Counted from the stretch's first letter, positions 24,901 through 37,875 are shown. The stretch is DNA of 64,000 nucleotides from Glandiceps talaboti (GCF_964340395.1 NC_135554.1:28511130-28575129); one strand, 5' to 3'. The notes: generated by a model from the sequence alone, not told the origin. Made by a program: numbers and translations.

Positions 24901-27900
24901 TCAAGATTCCGTTTGATTGCTTTAATAACAGTTTCATGGGGTCCTGCTAAATCATATCCAAGTCCATCAGTTGGTGCAACAAAGTGACTCAAAGGTTTCA
25001 GTCCCAATTTCTTAGCAGTAGCAGTTGGTATGTCTTCATGGACGACATAGTGCTTACCACCCTTTATTTTGCCCGAAAGCCATTCTCTGTCCCTGTAAAG
25101 GCATTGATAAGCAGGAACAAGGAGCAGCCTGTTTTCACCTGATGTACTTCTTGGAACAAGGACCTTCTCTTTTAGTTCATTGCTGATATTTCTATCTTTA
25201 ACTATTACCTGCAGTATTGCACAGGAAAGCTTAAGATCCCTCTCTATTTGGTCTTGAATTAAAGCCTGAGCATGTTTTTCTTGGATCTGTTGTAGTACGT
25301 CAATAAGAGCTTCTTGAGTAAACTGTTGAGACACTCCCATTTCCAGAAAAAAAGACTTTAATTGCCCTGTGAACTCTGATGGTAGCGTGAATAAATAGGG
25401 CTTCATATCAATAGATATTCCTGATAATAGAGAAACCTTCTCTGGATGGGTGAAGCCTCTGCCCTCCCAAATCCAAGGGAACGTGCTTGTAGTACCATCT
25501 CCTTTAATGAATTCTTTCACAAAGTTGATGTTGCAGGTTGAGAGAAACTTGTAAATGTCTGTTACGACTTCTACTGTTGATTTTTTTGTTGATGAAGGAC
25601 TCCATATTGACGATTTCGATGACACAATCATCTTTAAATGACAGACGACATTTTGGACTTCCATATAATTGTTACCATCTAAAGGGTGTTTCCACTGGAA
25701 AAGAGATGTCAGGTACGGGTTAGGATCCTTAAGAGGAAGGATTGGCATAGTACTTCCAACAAGATAGCGGTTTTCTCTAACAGTGACATTTCCTGGACGG
25801 TAAAGTCTAAGGGCATTGTGGCCTTGGCTTCCAAACCAGTCCAGGTTAGATGGATATTTAGTAGGGGATTCAGACACACAGGGTATCCAAGAAAGTGACT
25901 TTAATCTGATGGCCAATGACTTCCTTATGCCTTGAACAACTACAATTTCTTGAAGTTTCATGTAGTATGTGTTAATGTAAATAAGTAGGGCCTCTCCTTT
26001 CATCCTGTCGTGTTTGGAAATTTGATTGCTGGATATGTGCAGGTCTTTGGCTATGAAATATAGCTTTTCAGAACTAATATCTCTTTCGTGTGAAAGACCA
26101 GCCCTTCTTATATATGCTAGCAGTGGTTCACTGGAGTATGCTTCGGTTGGTGTGTTGCTGTCACCAAGAAGAGTTACCATAAGGGTGTTCTCAGGATCAG
26201 TAATGCTACCAGGTTGCAGTAGACAGCTTCCCTTTGAAGGTATACATTTATACTTCTTAATGATGGTGTCGAATTGAGAGCGAGATAGTATCCAAGACAT
26301 AATACTGAGTGCTTCACTTGTGGTGAAAGTGCCATTCTGGAGTTCAGGCAACACATAATGATCAAGGAAATCATTAAATCCAATTTGCCTAGCTCCAAGA
26401 TACTCTGCAAATTCGAGGCAACTTTGGTTTTTGCAAACAAGTAGGTATTTTTTCATATTTCTGCATGGCAAGTCTGAGAAGTTGGATGGCGCAATTATGC
26501 CACATTGACGTATGGATAAGTGGTGTTCACCCTGTACAGATATGAACAATGGTAATTCTACCAATAGATGCTTATATTCATGTATATCTTGGTTTGTCAG
26601 TTGTCTCAGGAAACTACACAGTGGTTCCACTAAATTCGTGTTGTTTCGAAGGAATCTAGCGACATTTGCAGCACCATAATCTAGTAATATCTTAAGAACC
26701 CCACTAGCATTGGGAGAGGCAATGTAGTTGTTCAGAGATGTATGTTGTAACCAGGATGCTTGGTTTTTCACAACGAAGTATCCAAGCCTTTCCACTAATT
26801 TGACAATTTCATCAGGAAGGGACGTATGTGTTGTCCATGATTGGACCTGCTTGAATATTGCTCTTGGACCTCTTTGGAGTTTTAGCAATGTGATAGTACT
26901 GGCACCAGAATCTATGGGAATAAGTGGAAGTCCTTCTAATCTTGAAATATCCATTTCATGTTTGGTCCCAAACCATGTCCAGAATTTAGACAACCAATGT
27001 TGTGGTGGAGCACCCTGCTTGCCAGGATACCACAAGACTTTAGATTGAGTACTTGATGTCCAGTTGTATGGCAGTGCTGGTTTCACATTTTGGACTACAT
27101 TTGTTGCAGTGAGTAAAGTTAGTTGAGTGACTGAACAGGATTTCTGAAGCATCAACTGTAAAGTATGTTTTAGATTACTTGCCACGAATCTGTTTTCCAT
27201 ATTTGGTAGAAGACTTTGAGGATTATCGTCTGTTGCAATAAATATCTCTTTCCCATATTTACTAAATGATGTAAAGCTGCCATCATCCAATGGAAGTAGG
27301 ATAAGATCCTGTAAATCATGGAAGGCTTGGTCTGATAACACATACTCTAAAAGTAGTAGTCTGGATTGTCTTGTCATCTGGCTTAAACTGGTACCCTTCT
27401 TCAGTTGATTTCTTACCAGTTGTGCACTCATCTTTGTTATTTGTATAGACTGGTTTTCAAGACATTTGATGACATGAGGTGGTGCAATTACCACTTGTGC
27501 TCCATCCCCCAACATAGTATTTACAACAGTTTCTCTAATGTCTGTACTTCCATATAGATCTGGAATGTCAAATATGGCATCTGATAATTGAACCCATTTT
27601 CCTCCCGAGGCATCAGTGTAAAATACATTGTGTTGTACTAGTAACTTCAACAATTTCTTGAAAATCTGCTGCCATTCCTTTGACTTTACAAGCGATGGAT
27701 CAGGCCAGGCTGCATATATTCTGTCTGGTTTCCATCTGTACTCTGTTATTGCAGTAAGAATCAGCTGAGCATATACTTCTGGAATGGCATCAGAGGTTAG
27801 CAGCTGGTTCCATTTGGCCGTTTTGTCCTGTTTTGATTCTGTATCAGGCCACTTTATACTTCTCCTGTTGTCACCCAATCCGAAATACCCATGAATATGA

Positions 27901-29921
27901 ACTGGAAGACCAGTTGTCTGACTTGGAGGTAGAGGCAAAAAGCAGAATAGTCTACCCCTCTCAGACTGCTGTCTGTGTTCCATTTCCATAGCTGCTCCAA
28001 CCCATGGAAGTAGTTGTAAGTCTTTGTCTTCTGTCAATACCTTCATCTCACTCTCCAACTCGGGCTTTTTCACTTGGTGCGCTACTATCCAATGTTTGGT
28101 CTCAGTTCTTTGTTTCTCTTCTTCTTCTTCTTCTATTTCAACATTAATTGATATAGGCATGGCATTCTTGTTGTGCTGCACTTGGTCTAAAAAAGCAGTT
28201 TTCTGAGATCTGACTTGATGACGAATAGTTTCCGAAATCTTTGCCCCTTGTAGAAGCTCAATGTCTCCATCTACCCCATGGCGTTCATATATATAAATTG
28301 ACTCAATTTTCTTCAAGAACAAGAGTGTAAGACCGATGTCTTCCTTGAAAGATGTTATCCATCCTTCAGGGCCGACTATGCGGTCTGCTGTGATGACATT
28401 GCTGCTTAGCACTGATGGGTGTTTCCTGAGAGGAAAACGGAACAAAGTTCCATCAAAGTATCCTCTATCGAAGGAAGATCTGTCACACCCAAATATTCCG
28501 AGATATGGCTTGAATTGGTCACTATAAGGAGTATGCTCTTGTGAAAGAAGCTCACCTTTGAGTTTCCATTTCTTCCCTGGCTTATTGGCATACTTCATGT
28601 TCTTGTATGGGTCGTATGCAAATATTGTTCCAAGGGGATCAAATACACCGAGCCATTTACCACTCAACACACTCGGTAAATCTGTGAAGAGTTAAGAAAG
28701 ACAATAACTCTAATGACTGATAACATTTACACTATTTTTTAAACCCAAATTAAAGTGGTTACGTAACAAGACAAGCTGCTGAAGTTAATTATTGTTGCTG
28801 TTGCTGTTACTGTTGCTGTTGAAGTAGATATCAGTTGCCACAAAATATACATACTGAGGCTTCCAAGGGATGTTACTACTTGAACTTTCTACAGCCCTTA
28901 ATCTGCGTAACTGTAGGAAGTTCTTTGACTTAGTGGAAGCAACAACCCATTGCATGATGATATTGAATCAAATAGTATCCAAACTGATCGTGTTGCTGAC
29001 AGGTATATAAAATATCAACGAAGTGAAATCAAATTATATAACCAAAATGAACAAGTGCTGAATGGTACATTTAATTACCTGTGATATGATAGACAGAATT
29101 AAATCCAAGACCAAATCTACCAACTTTAAGTGGGTCATCAGCTTTACAACTCTGCTCAGGTCGCTGGATACTCAGCCAGTCCTTATCAGTAAACTTGGAG
29201 TTATTGAAGGCATATAAAGCAGGGCCATGGTAATCCCTCAAGTCCTCAGACCAGAGATTTTTATGTGGATATTCTGTGTTGTCATACAGGAATTTCACTT
29301 CTGTAGCACCGGCATCATCTGCATTTTGAATTATCTCCTATAAGTAACATAAACCCCCATTAAAAGTAGCTGAAAAATTCTTATCTTTCTGAAAGAATGG
29401 TTAGCATGTGATGTAAGATTTAAGTTGACAGAAATAACATATAGCAAAGATGGTAGACTAATATTACTGCATTGATGCATTTCGTGACATTGTGAGATAT
29501 GCCATTACATTGTTCTTTGTAGTTTGTTATCAGACAATTCTCGCATTTGACCATTCACATACCAACCAGCCAACCAACCAACCAACCAACCAATCAATCA
29601 ATCAATCAAATCAACTCGCTCGCTCGCTCGCTCACTCACTCACTCACTCACTCACTCACTCACTCACTCACTCACACGTGTAGATCATCATCAGTTGTTA
29701 GCAATTCAAGTAGCTACTAAGAAGTGACATTGCTAATATACTTATTCAGTTTAAAAATTTGAAAAGCTCAGTCAGTACAGCTTAACATAGTTTGACTGGA
29801 TATTATGAAACAAATCACTCAAATAAACCAACCTTTAGAATCTGTCCACCTTCAGGATATTTATCAAGGATCCCCTTCAGGTAGATGTAGAGGGGTGGAA
29901 CCTCCTGTCCAAAGTCGTCGT
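15909..29921 (-). CDS. SACS-like: Sacsin-family protein (ATPase repeats, J-domain, HEPN), N-terminus not located
   Basis: Giant chaperone-type protein. In vertebrates sacsin is linked to Hsp70 function, proteostasis and mitochondrial and cytoskeletal organisation. Exons in transcript order: 29833-29921, 29079-29337 and the giant exon 15909-28681 (12,773 bp, stop TAA at 15909). Frames join cleanly and give at least 4372 residues, against about 4580 in human sacsin. Three Hsp90-like (GHKL) repeats show the N-box and glycine motifs: [14 protein letters not shown] with [14 protein letters not shown] (N-terminal exons), [14 protein letters not shown] with [14 protein letters not shown] (near 24880-24630), and [14 protein letters not shown] with [14 protein letters not shown] (near 21760-21500). 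A J-domain with intact HPDK lies near 16580. A HEPN domain fills the last 130 residues (about 16310-15912). No ubiquitin-like domain is seen; a further 5' exon must exist because the first visible exon opens mid-codon. Ortholog versus lineage-specific paralog is undecided. Confidence 0.93.
28682..29078 (-). other. Sacsin-like intron between N-box exon and giant exon
   Basis: A 397-bp intron with donor GTAATT (high-coordinate end) and acceptor CTTCACAG. It splits the first ATPase repeat right after YHIT, with phase 1. It contains a short GTTGCT-type repeat near 28790-28825. Confidence 0.8.
29563..29674. repeat. (CCAA)n, (TCAA)n, (GCTC)n and (CACT)n arrays in sacsin-like intron
   Basis: A chain of short tetranucleotide arrays within the intron 29338-29832. 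Related units follow each other, as in other compound arrays of the window. Confidence 0.9.
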
Positions 29922-30334
29922 CTACGTTAAAACAATGACATAAAAATTGTCAATGACACGTCCCCTGAATTCTAGTCACAGTACTCTGACCAGCTAGATA
30001 AGCTAACGCGACAACCGGTGGATGCCATGTACCGTCCTGGTATGTACCTTTCTATTCCTTGATATAACTGGTATCATGAGTACTGCTTGCCATACGTTAA
30101 TACGATATTATGTTTTCTTTAAACATTCTGGTAAATTTATATATGTTGCCGCAAGCGTTGATAAACAGGGGAATGACATTTTGTTTCACTTGACCATACA
30201 AAAGTATGAAAGGAAATAAACGCAAATTTGCCGTTACAATATAACAGACACTTCAATTGTGCAATTATTGTTGTAGAGATTTTTATCTTCACGACCGTAC
30301 TCAGAATAAAAGTATCACTATGTTGTATGGATTG

Positions 30335-30452
30335 TATGCTCCCCGAGGAGTTGAGGAAGATTAAAGGGCCGTTGTGCCGTTCTGATCCGAGCCAAGGGTA
30401 ATAATTGTAAAGCGCTTTGAGCACGGAGTGGGAAAGCGCTATATAAGAACCC
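30335..30452 (+). repeat. SINE or L2-type LINE 3' tail
   Basis: GTAAAGCGCTTTGAGCACG, then GGAAAGCGCTATATAAGAAC, forms the GCGCTTT/AAAGCGC stem and TATATAA tail typical of the 3' ends of L2-clade LINEs and the SINEs they mobilise. The preceding 75 bp may be the SINE body. No tRNA-like A and B boxes are clear. Confidence 0.55.
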
Positions 30453-30909
30453 AACAATCTGCAATCTTCACATAGTGAAAAACTATTGTATAGTTGAGTA
30501 GAGTCTATGAACTTAACACTATTCCATAGCGTCAATCTCGCCCTGGCTACGTCTACCAGTAAAGCCTAGAGTAGAACAGAGGTCATAAATCTGTTTTGAC
30601 TGCTTTGTATTATTGAAGGCCAAATGCAAATAGCTCACGAATAATGAAATAAATTATTTGTTGGTGAGATAATCAAACACAACAAACAAAACGTATCGAT
30701 CCCTACAGATCCAAAACAAGATAAAATAGCATAAGGACATTCTAGCACAACTGACTATACTTTAAAGTAATTTATTTCTGAATAGAGACCTACTTCTTAA
30801 GTCTTTGACCCAAAATTACATTTCCATATCTAAATTACACATGATAACATTGATCACATGATCTTTCATTGATTAATTTAACTCCTCGGAACAACACTAG
30901 AAACTACAA

Positions 30910-31250
30910 AACCCTACTTGCGAAACATTTTCTGTGTACCACTTTTGACCAGAATTAACATTCTTTTGTAACTAATTTGCATGTGAAGGGCCAAGTCATT
31001 ATGAGGGTCTTTTGACCAGATATCCCATTTTTGACGAAAATCGGCGGTGCTATCATTTCCAAACTTGACACCCAAGAAAAAAATATCAAGGCAATCTGTC
31101 TGGCCATTCTTTTTTACTTTAAGTCGTTTTACGGACGCCTGCACACACTCATCTGCACGCACGCACGCACGCACTAGCACACACATCCATACACGCACTT
31201 TCTTTTTTACTATGACATGAGCACTACCGAACATTTTAATTACCAAAATA
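30910..31250 (-). repeat. Interspersed repeat with GT-type core, copy 2 (diverged)
   Basis: Read on the minus strand it shows a GTGCGTGCGTGC-type array, then GTAAAACGACTTAAAGT, then GATTGCCTTGATATT and GGGTGTCAAGTTTGGAAA. This is the same order of blocks as at 11470 and 53561. Confidence 0.6.
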
Positions 31251-31619
31251 ATTTTATTTTATTTCCAGTTTTTCGGCCAAAATCAAGTTCATAGTTGTGC
31301 ACTACAACCAAATTAAACCGAATCACAGTATTCTAAATGCTTCAAAAGAAACTACCCCTCAAACTGTGTACACAGTTTAAAGTGTACGCGGGTCATATGC
31401 AAACTGGCATAAAAGGTCATAGGTGTAGCTATTTTTATTTAAAGAATGTCGGGTGTAATGAGTCATATCACTAAATCTCATAGTATGAGTAGCAATTGCT
31501 GCATTCTCTCTTGTATACGGCTGACAATGTATTACTATGTGGTACGCAAAGAGATAAGTGTTTTCATGGTACATAAAGAATTCATGACGTGAATGATTGT
31601 TATTCCTCAGGCAAACAAA

Positions 31620-31781
31620 CAAACAGACACATACATACATACATACATACATACATACATACATACATACATACATACATACATTACATACATACATACA
31701 TACATAGATACATACATACTGTCATACATAGATACATACATACATACATATATACATACATACATACATACATACATACAT

Positions 31782-31816
<35 letters not shown>

Positions 31817-31875
31817 TACATACATACATACATGCATACATACATACATACATACATACATACATACATACATAC
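31620..31875. repeat. (ACAT)n array with (AC)n core
   Basis: About 250 bp of CATA/ACAT units with GATA variants and an (AC)n stretch near 31782-31811. Confidence 0.95.
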
Positions 31876-32854
31876 TCAGAGATGGACAGCCCCCCCCCCC
31901 TCCCCCATGCATCTAGAAAACAGTTTAATTTGCAAGATTAATGACGAAGTGAAGTATCTTTATTTCAAGTGATGTTTGGTCTCTAATTTCGAAATATCGC
32001 GTAGCGGCTCAATGACTAGTACACGCATGCGCGTTCCATATACTATGCGATAGTTATGCGATGTTTTGGGGCGGTTTTACCCAAGGATGCATTCTATATA
32101 CTATGCGCATTCTCCACTCGGAGGGCGCTATCTACAATATCATCGTCAGGCATCCGGGCACGAATGAATCTACCCTGCGCGAGATTATGGTCTTTGCCTA
32201 GTTATGATATTAATTGAGATGTTATGATAAACTTACTGCATATCTCCCAAATGACTTATCTCTTTTGACACATAATGAAACCTCACAAAGCGACTACAAG
32301 CAGAATATTGCAATTGCGAAAGAACCACAAGTGGTTGAAAAGTGGTTGGTTGCGTCATTCCCATTCATGTACCTTGAAGGAAAACATATTGCATAATGAG
32401 TCGTGTGTTTTTTGGTTCTTTTTTATACATGTAGCTTGAGTGTATTTCCCTAAGTGATGTACTTAGACAGCCTTCAGTTCTTGGGAAATGTGTTTACAAC
32501 AGTTTTTCAGTAGAATCTGCAGTACAGTTGAAGGACCGACTGTTGGAACTGACTTCTGAGAAAAGACACATTTGCAGGTGCATTGATTTGATATACCTTC
32601 GAGAAACCAAGGGTTACATGTTACACCCCTAGTACACTGTTCTAGTATATAATGTGTAATATTGGTGGATGGCCACACTAACAGATAGACAGACAGACAG
32701 AGACAAAGAGACAGACTGACTGACAGACAGACAGACAGACAGACAGACAACAGAGAAACAGATACATACATACATACATACATACATACATACATACATA
32801 CATACAGCACAGACAGACAGACAACACATACATACATACAGACAGACAGACAAC

Positions 32855-32889
<35 letters not shown>

Positions 32890-35314
32890 GGAGGTGACTG
32901 AGAGAGGAACAGAGAGAGTTAGCATTATTATTACGCCATGTCGTTGCCACCGCTGGTACTATATATATAACGAACACTTAAAACTTTAAGTAACAACCTG
33001 TATTTTGTACAATCTTTAAAAAATATGGATCTAACCAGTTTCCCAAAGACTGGCCTAAACTGTTAACTTCCGTCGGGGATTGGTATCTATATACAAATTT
33101 AATGTAATTATAAATGTACTTTTACAGACTTTCGTTCTCACAAATTGCAATCCATTTTAGTTCGTGTAAGAACGCTGCTGATGGTGACAGCAATCGTCCA
33201 GCAGTCAGAATGTGGACAAACAAACGAAAGGCTTCGGGCATTTCGCAATTTCTCTTTCGTATTCAAAACAATTGCTGTAACCAACCCTATATATTTTACC
33301 AGGGCAATCATAGGCTGTTGTCGTATCGATTGTCCTTTTGGCACAATCGCCATTTGGTGACGTCAGGTACAGACGCTATTCTGTATTTTTTTTTACCTTT
33401 AACATGTTTTATTTCTTGACAACGTAACCATGAGAATTATTGGGTGTGATCGTGCTTCCCATACTGATCACGTCGTGTAATTTTTAAGTGTAGTAAGAGG
33501 CTGTACCAAAAGTGACAGTATAGGCAAGGCCTACTTTGTCTTTATACCAGGACTGTTATAAAATACTAATTGATATTTTCTCACCTTCACTTGACATGAC
33601 TTGTTCCCTGTAGTTCTACGCCGTTGCCGAAAGTTAACAATTAGTTCTTCGATACTATTGTGAAACCTTTTCGAAGTTTAGGTCTTGAAGATTTCCTGAG
33701 GACAGAAAGCAGTACATTTGTATTATGTTAGAACAACTCGGAATACAGTACATGTTAATACAGTCTATGCCATCTCCTGCAGTTACACATTACACGATCA
33801 CGGTATCCATGAGACAGCCTTCGGATGCGTCAACAGTATCTTGTTCTCAAAATTGCGACATGTAAATAACAATACACACGAAGCGATTAAAAATCATGTT
33901 GCTTTTGTTATTGGTGTTACATGTATAACACATTCAGGTTACTTAAAACTAATATCATCTTGTTTCACTTTAACTCAATAGACTGACGGGGCCAAAGAAT
34001 CTTCAGGTTCAGAGAATGCTTATCGTGACTGGTTAGTTTCCTAGAAATCTGATCAAATTTCTCAGTAATTATCCTTAGTCTGCGCAACAAATAACTACAT
34101 GTAGAAACCTTTGAATGCTGTCTGAAAGAGAAAATAACTCGCGATTTCCTAGATTTAATACCAAATTTTAGGTCCAGGCTATTATTTTAGCGATTTCGTC
34201 TATTATGACAAACAGTATGTGCAGTGAAATTACTGTAAGCGTGAACTCTTCTCACATCATGTCCGAGTTGATATGAGATTACAGACAAGTGTATTAAGAT
34301 AATCATTAATGGTAGTAATGAAAATGACGACAAATATAACGTCAATGCCAGTATACAAATCTAGCGTGTCTCGATGTAGTACAAATACAAAATGTGCAAT
34401 TGAAAGTTACTTGCTCTCTCCAACCCCTCAAAAAATATAAAACTTAAGATATTGGCACACGTACCGATAAGCTTAGATGTAGATTGTTCCGGGGATATTT
34501 ACCTTCTGTACATTCGTAACATTGTAACTGTACACACATAGAAATCGGTGGTTGAACACAGTTGCCAGAGAGCCAAATGTGGACACTGGCTGAGAATTTG
34601 CCGCCTACACCCTCTCAATCCACGCCAGGTGTGGCTTCGAGGGATAATGCTTGACTGCAAACCTATGACGAAAGGTTGAACTTAACGGGGTGTTCCATTT
34701 TCAGTATAGGGGAGGTGATAAAGTCTCGTCGGTCAAACGACTACATACGCGCAGTATGTGTTTTATTTCAGGTTGTTTTTTGCTCCGTCTTTTGTCAAAT
34801 TTATTTGTCTGAATTGCTGCTATAATTTTGAACAACACCAATGCAATCAAACGGTATGCCTTGTATTGAAGGGTATAACAAATACCTACATACATTCTAT
34901 GAATAGAATAGCTGGGGAAATACGTGGAAATTTACCGACGCACAATAGAATCTGACTTCATCATAATCGTCTAAGTTATTGTAGCCTTTTGACATTCTGT
35001 GTTGCTGTTTTCTAAATTTTGATTTCTTGATTCATTTGATAAGCAGTCATGTGTAGTTACACCAATTAAGCATGTAAACGCATAAAATTCAATAAATTCA
35101 CAATTATTTTTCCTTTCACTGCACATGCGCAGTGCAGATCGTTGAAAAGTCGTTGGCATGGCGTTCTGAATGAACATTTTATTATAGAGCGAGGAATTTC
35201 TAGGTGCTGTACTTATAAATATGTGCAACAAATCCTTTAAGTATTTCTCGACCACAGCCATTTTAATACAATGAAATCCGTGGTCATTGTGACGATATCA
35301 GTTGGCTGCTGAAA
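31876..35314. other. Gene-poor spacer; (CAGA)n/(CATA)n arrays at 32680-32890
   Basis: The stretch holds a CpG-richer segment at about 31990-32180 with a CGCATGCGCG word, compound tetranucleotide arrays, and otherwise unremarkable DNA. No exon is recognised. Confidence 0.5.
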
Positions 35315-35647
35315 ATGTCGGCAGAATTCAATTCACAGTTGAATTCCTCTTTGATCAGGGGACCGATGATCCCGATCCCAAGAATGTTATATTTTGAAAT
35401 ATCCTCAGCTGGCATAATGTTGTTATTGAATTTGGTATATTTATGTATTCTTTTGCAGAATTTACTGACCGCATTTCAACAAAAAAGTAAAAAATACACT
35501 AAACAAAAAATATATGTCGCTTGGACAGACCATTTGTCTGGCATGTTCTATATCTTTCACATGGTTGAATTGTTTAGTATAACTTTGCATGTGCACAAAA
35601 ATTGTAGAAAGCTACACTATTTCAGCAATGACACATGTGCATATCAG
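35315..35647 (+). CDS. Unrecognised small open frame with one possible membrane helix
   Basis: A 110-residue frame opens at ATG 35315 in fair context (AAAATGT). It contains a hydrophobic segment, SSAGIMLLLNLVYLCILL, at about residues 31-48. About 190 bp upstream is a CACATGCGCAGTG word resembling an NRF1 site. A potential donor (AAAAAAGTAAAA near 35486) would make the first 57 residues a first exon. I recognise no family and see no following exon, so chance is a real alternative. Confidence 0.2.
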
Positions 35648-35821
35648 TAAATCTAAATCGATATAGTAATATATTCATGGACATTGTATTGCTGGACTCT
35701 GGTACAATCAAATGATCAAAGTCTGTTACGTTGTGGTTGTTGGTAGTTACATTTGTTGTGTAGTGAAGTATGTGCATTGAATTTCAAGCCTCGACTGAGA
35801 TATCTTAAGCTTTATGCATAA

Positions 35822-36944
35822 GGGAGCCTTCAGTAATTACAAGGGGGATTGGGCCGGGTATTGGGTGGGGGTACTTTTTTTACAAATCGATCTTCGGGGA
35901 GGGCCATATCTTAGGAAATGGAAATTAGGGGAGGATCATATTTTACTTTGACTTATTTTTTTCTTTCAAGCTTTGCGTTATTTGGTGATTTTGGCCTGAT
36001 CCAATCGTTGCCACCGATTCCAAATCCTACTGCTACCACATCCCACCACTGACCCATTGTAAAGTGCCGGTTTTAATAATTACGTTTTGTTTGTGGTCGA
36101 ATTACTTGATTTATGATTTACGTATTGCAAGGCGTGAGTGAGTCAAACATTGTAATCAGTTTTCTTCTTCGCCAATATTTTTTAAGTTTCTTCATTTTTA
36201 TTTAGGATTCGTAAAATTAAAGCTCTCCCAATTGGCGAATATATTTAGGTGTCGAAATATAAAAATGAAAAAGAAATATATTGATTTTGGTGCGCAATGC
36301 AAGGATTAGAAAAATAATTGCATTTCTAAGACTCTGGGTGGTCGTTTTAAAAGAGCAGTCGAATTGATGGGATTATCATGGTAATATCATAACATATCAG
36401 TGAAATGCAGAGAATTAATAAATGCTAGTTGAGGTGTGAGGAGAGGAACATGTCTCACAGTAGTAAAGGTAGAAAAGTGTGGCAAGATAGTGGGGTAATG
36501 TGGTAGAGTGGAGATGTTGACTTCAGTCCTGAGGTTGTCAGTTAAGTGCGTTCATCTAGTGTTTGGGAGTTCTGACCTTCACCGTGACTGAGGTTAGCCA
36601 ATGACACCCAAACGTAGGCATTAATTTAATGCAAACACAAACTCATTGTGGTGGTGGTAATAGTGGGAAACAATGCCTTTAGAAACTATCAATTTGTTGA
36701 GATCTTGCTACAGAAAAAATCCCTGTCTCCAACCAAGGACTAATCTTGAGCGCCACAGTGAGGCGGTGTTTAAAATATTTTTTCATTGAAATATTTGATC
36801 AGAAGGTCATGTTTTTGAGAAAGGAAATTGAGGGAGGGTCATTTTTAGCACAACGGACTAGGGGAGGGTCACATTTTATGCCACAGACCGGGCTTGATAC
36901 CCCCCGGCCCTGCCCCCTTGTAATTATAATTACCGAAGGCTCCC
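35822..36944. mobile_element. PIF/Harbinger-like MITE, 1.1 kb
   Basis: The ends are inverted: GGGAGCCTTCAGTAATTA at 35822 and its near reverse complement ending at 36944. TAA flanks both sides (35819-35821 and 36945-36947). Subterminal GGGGAGGGTCA and ATTTT words occur near both ends. No transposase is recognised. A related end occurs at 48040 and 50106. Confidence 0.8.
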
Positions 36945-37597
36945 TAAGTAGGGTGCAGCGAAGAGAAGCCTAACATACATGTATCGACGGATACCTCTCT
37001 TATCGTACTCCATTTGTTGGGTTGATTATTGACAGCGTCAAGCTGTCACTCAATGGGCCCATACAATAGTTTGATCTACACGTACATTGTTAGCAGGTCA
37101 GTATTGGGGGGGTGGGGGTGGAATATAGATGGGCCTGGCCCATGACCCTCCTCTGCACAAAATACGAATAGACGTGTTATGCGCTGTTACAGGTAATTAT
37201 GTTATTTCGTTGAAAAAACAGGATGAGGGATCATGTAATATAAAATAAAGATATTAAATAAAGTCAGTATCTGATGGATAGCTTTTATCATTTTAGTTTT
37301 TATCATTATGGCAAGATGGCATTCTTTGGATGATGCTTTCGGATAAGAAAAAATATTAACTAACAGTAGAGACTCATTCTAACCCCCATCCCCGCCAGAA
37401 AATCGTATCTTGAATCAAACATATAATCGAATTTTATTGCCTTGTTAGTTACAACAATGTTCGAATGTTCTATGTTTGACACCATTGTAAAGTGGAAAAT
37501 CGATTAGCACTCGTGAAACCCCTTTGACAATGATATATTTACTTTTGACATGATATTTCTATAGAACATACAGAGAAAACTGCATATAAAGGATTCA

Positions 37598-37875
37598 ACA
37601 TGGCTGCCGTATTGACATTTTCCATGATGCATTATTCTCAATTGGTCAAGCGTTGGGGGAAATATTCTGAAAGTTTCTTAAAGTGTTTACTCAATAATAT
37701 TCCTTTTCTATCTAATATTTGCAGGAGGTCCAATTTATGTAAATGTATGCTAATTTTGAATGGTAAAATCTCAAAATTTTGCTTTGAAGGCACGTCCTTT
37801 AGATTAGCACTACCAAATTACCCTAGAAGACTTGCCTTCCAACCTTTAACACAAGCTGCCTATATCATGTACATC
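37598..37875 (+). repeat. Unclassified repeat, copy 1
   Basis: The block beginning ATGGCTGCCGTATTGACATT shares ordered words with 38165-38440 (GCCGYATTGA, TTTTCCA, ATGATGC, TTAGCACTACCAAATTA or TCAGCACCATCAAATTA, ACCCTAGAA or ACGCTAGAA). The open frame across it is probably fortuitous. Confidence 0.5.

Larger units (their letters stand above)
29922..31600. other. Region 5' of the visible sacsin-like exons
   Basis: The first coding exon and promoter of the sacsin-like gene should lie here or further right, but no exon can be called with confidence. The stretch holds a SINE/LINE 3'-tail repeat (30335-30452) and a reverse-oriented GT-type interspersed repeat (30910-31250). Confidence 0.4.

Noticed and set aside
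16190-27048. Many frames on both strands within the sacsin-like exon
   Set aside because: All overlap the 4256-codon frame that carries the ATPase, J-domain and HEPN motifs.
30914-31246. 110-residue minus-strand frame
   Set aside because: Coincides with a diverged copy of the GT-core interspersed repeat.
33114-33419. Overlapping plus and minus frames of 71-101 residues
   Set aside because: No recognised domain, and overlapping frames on both strands suggest chance openness.
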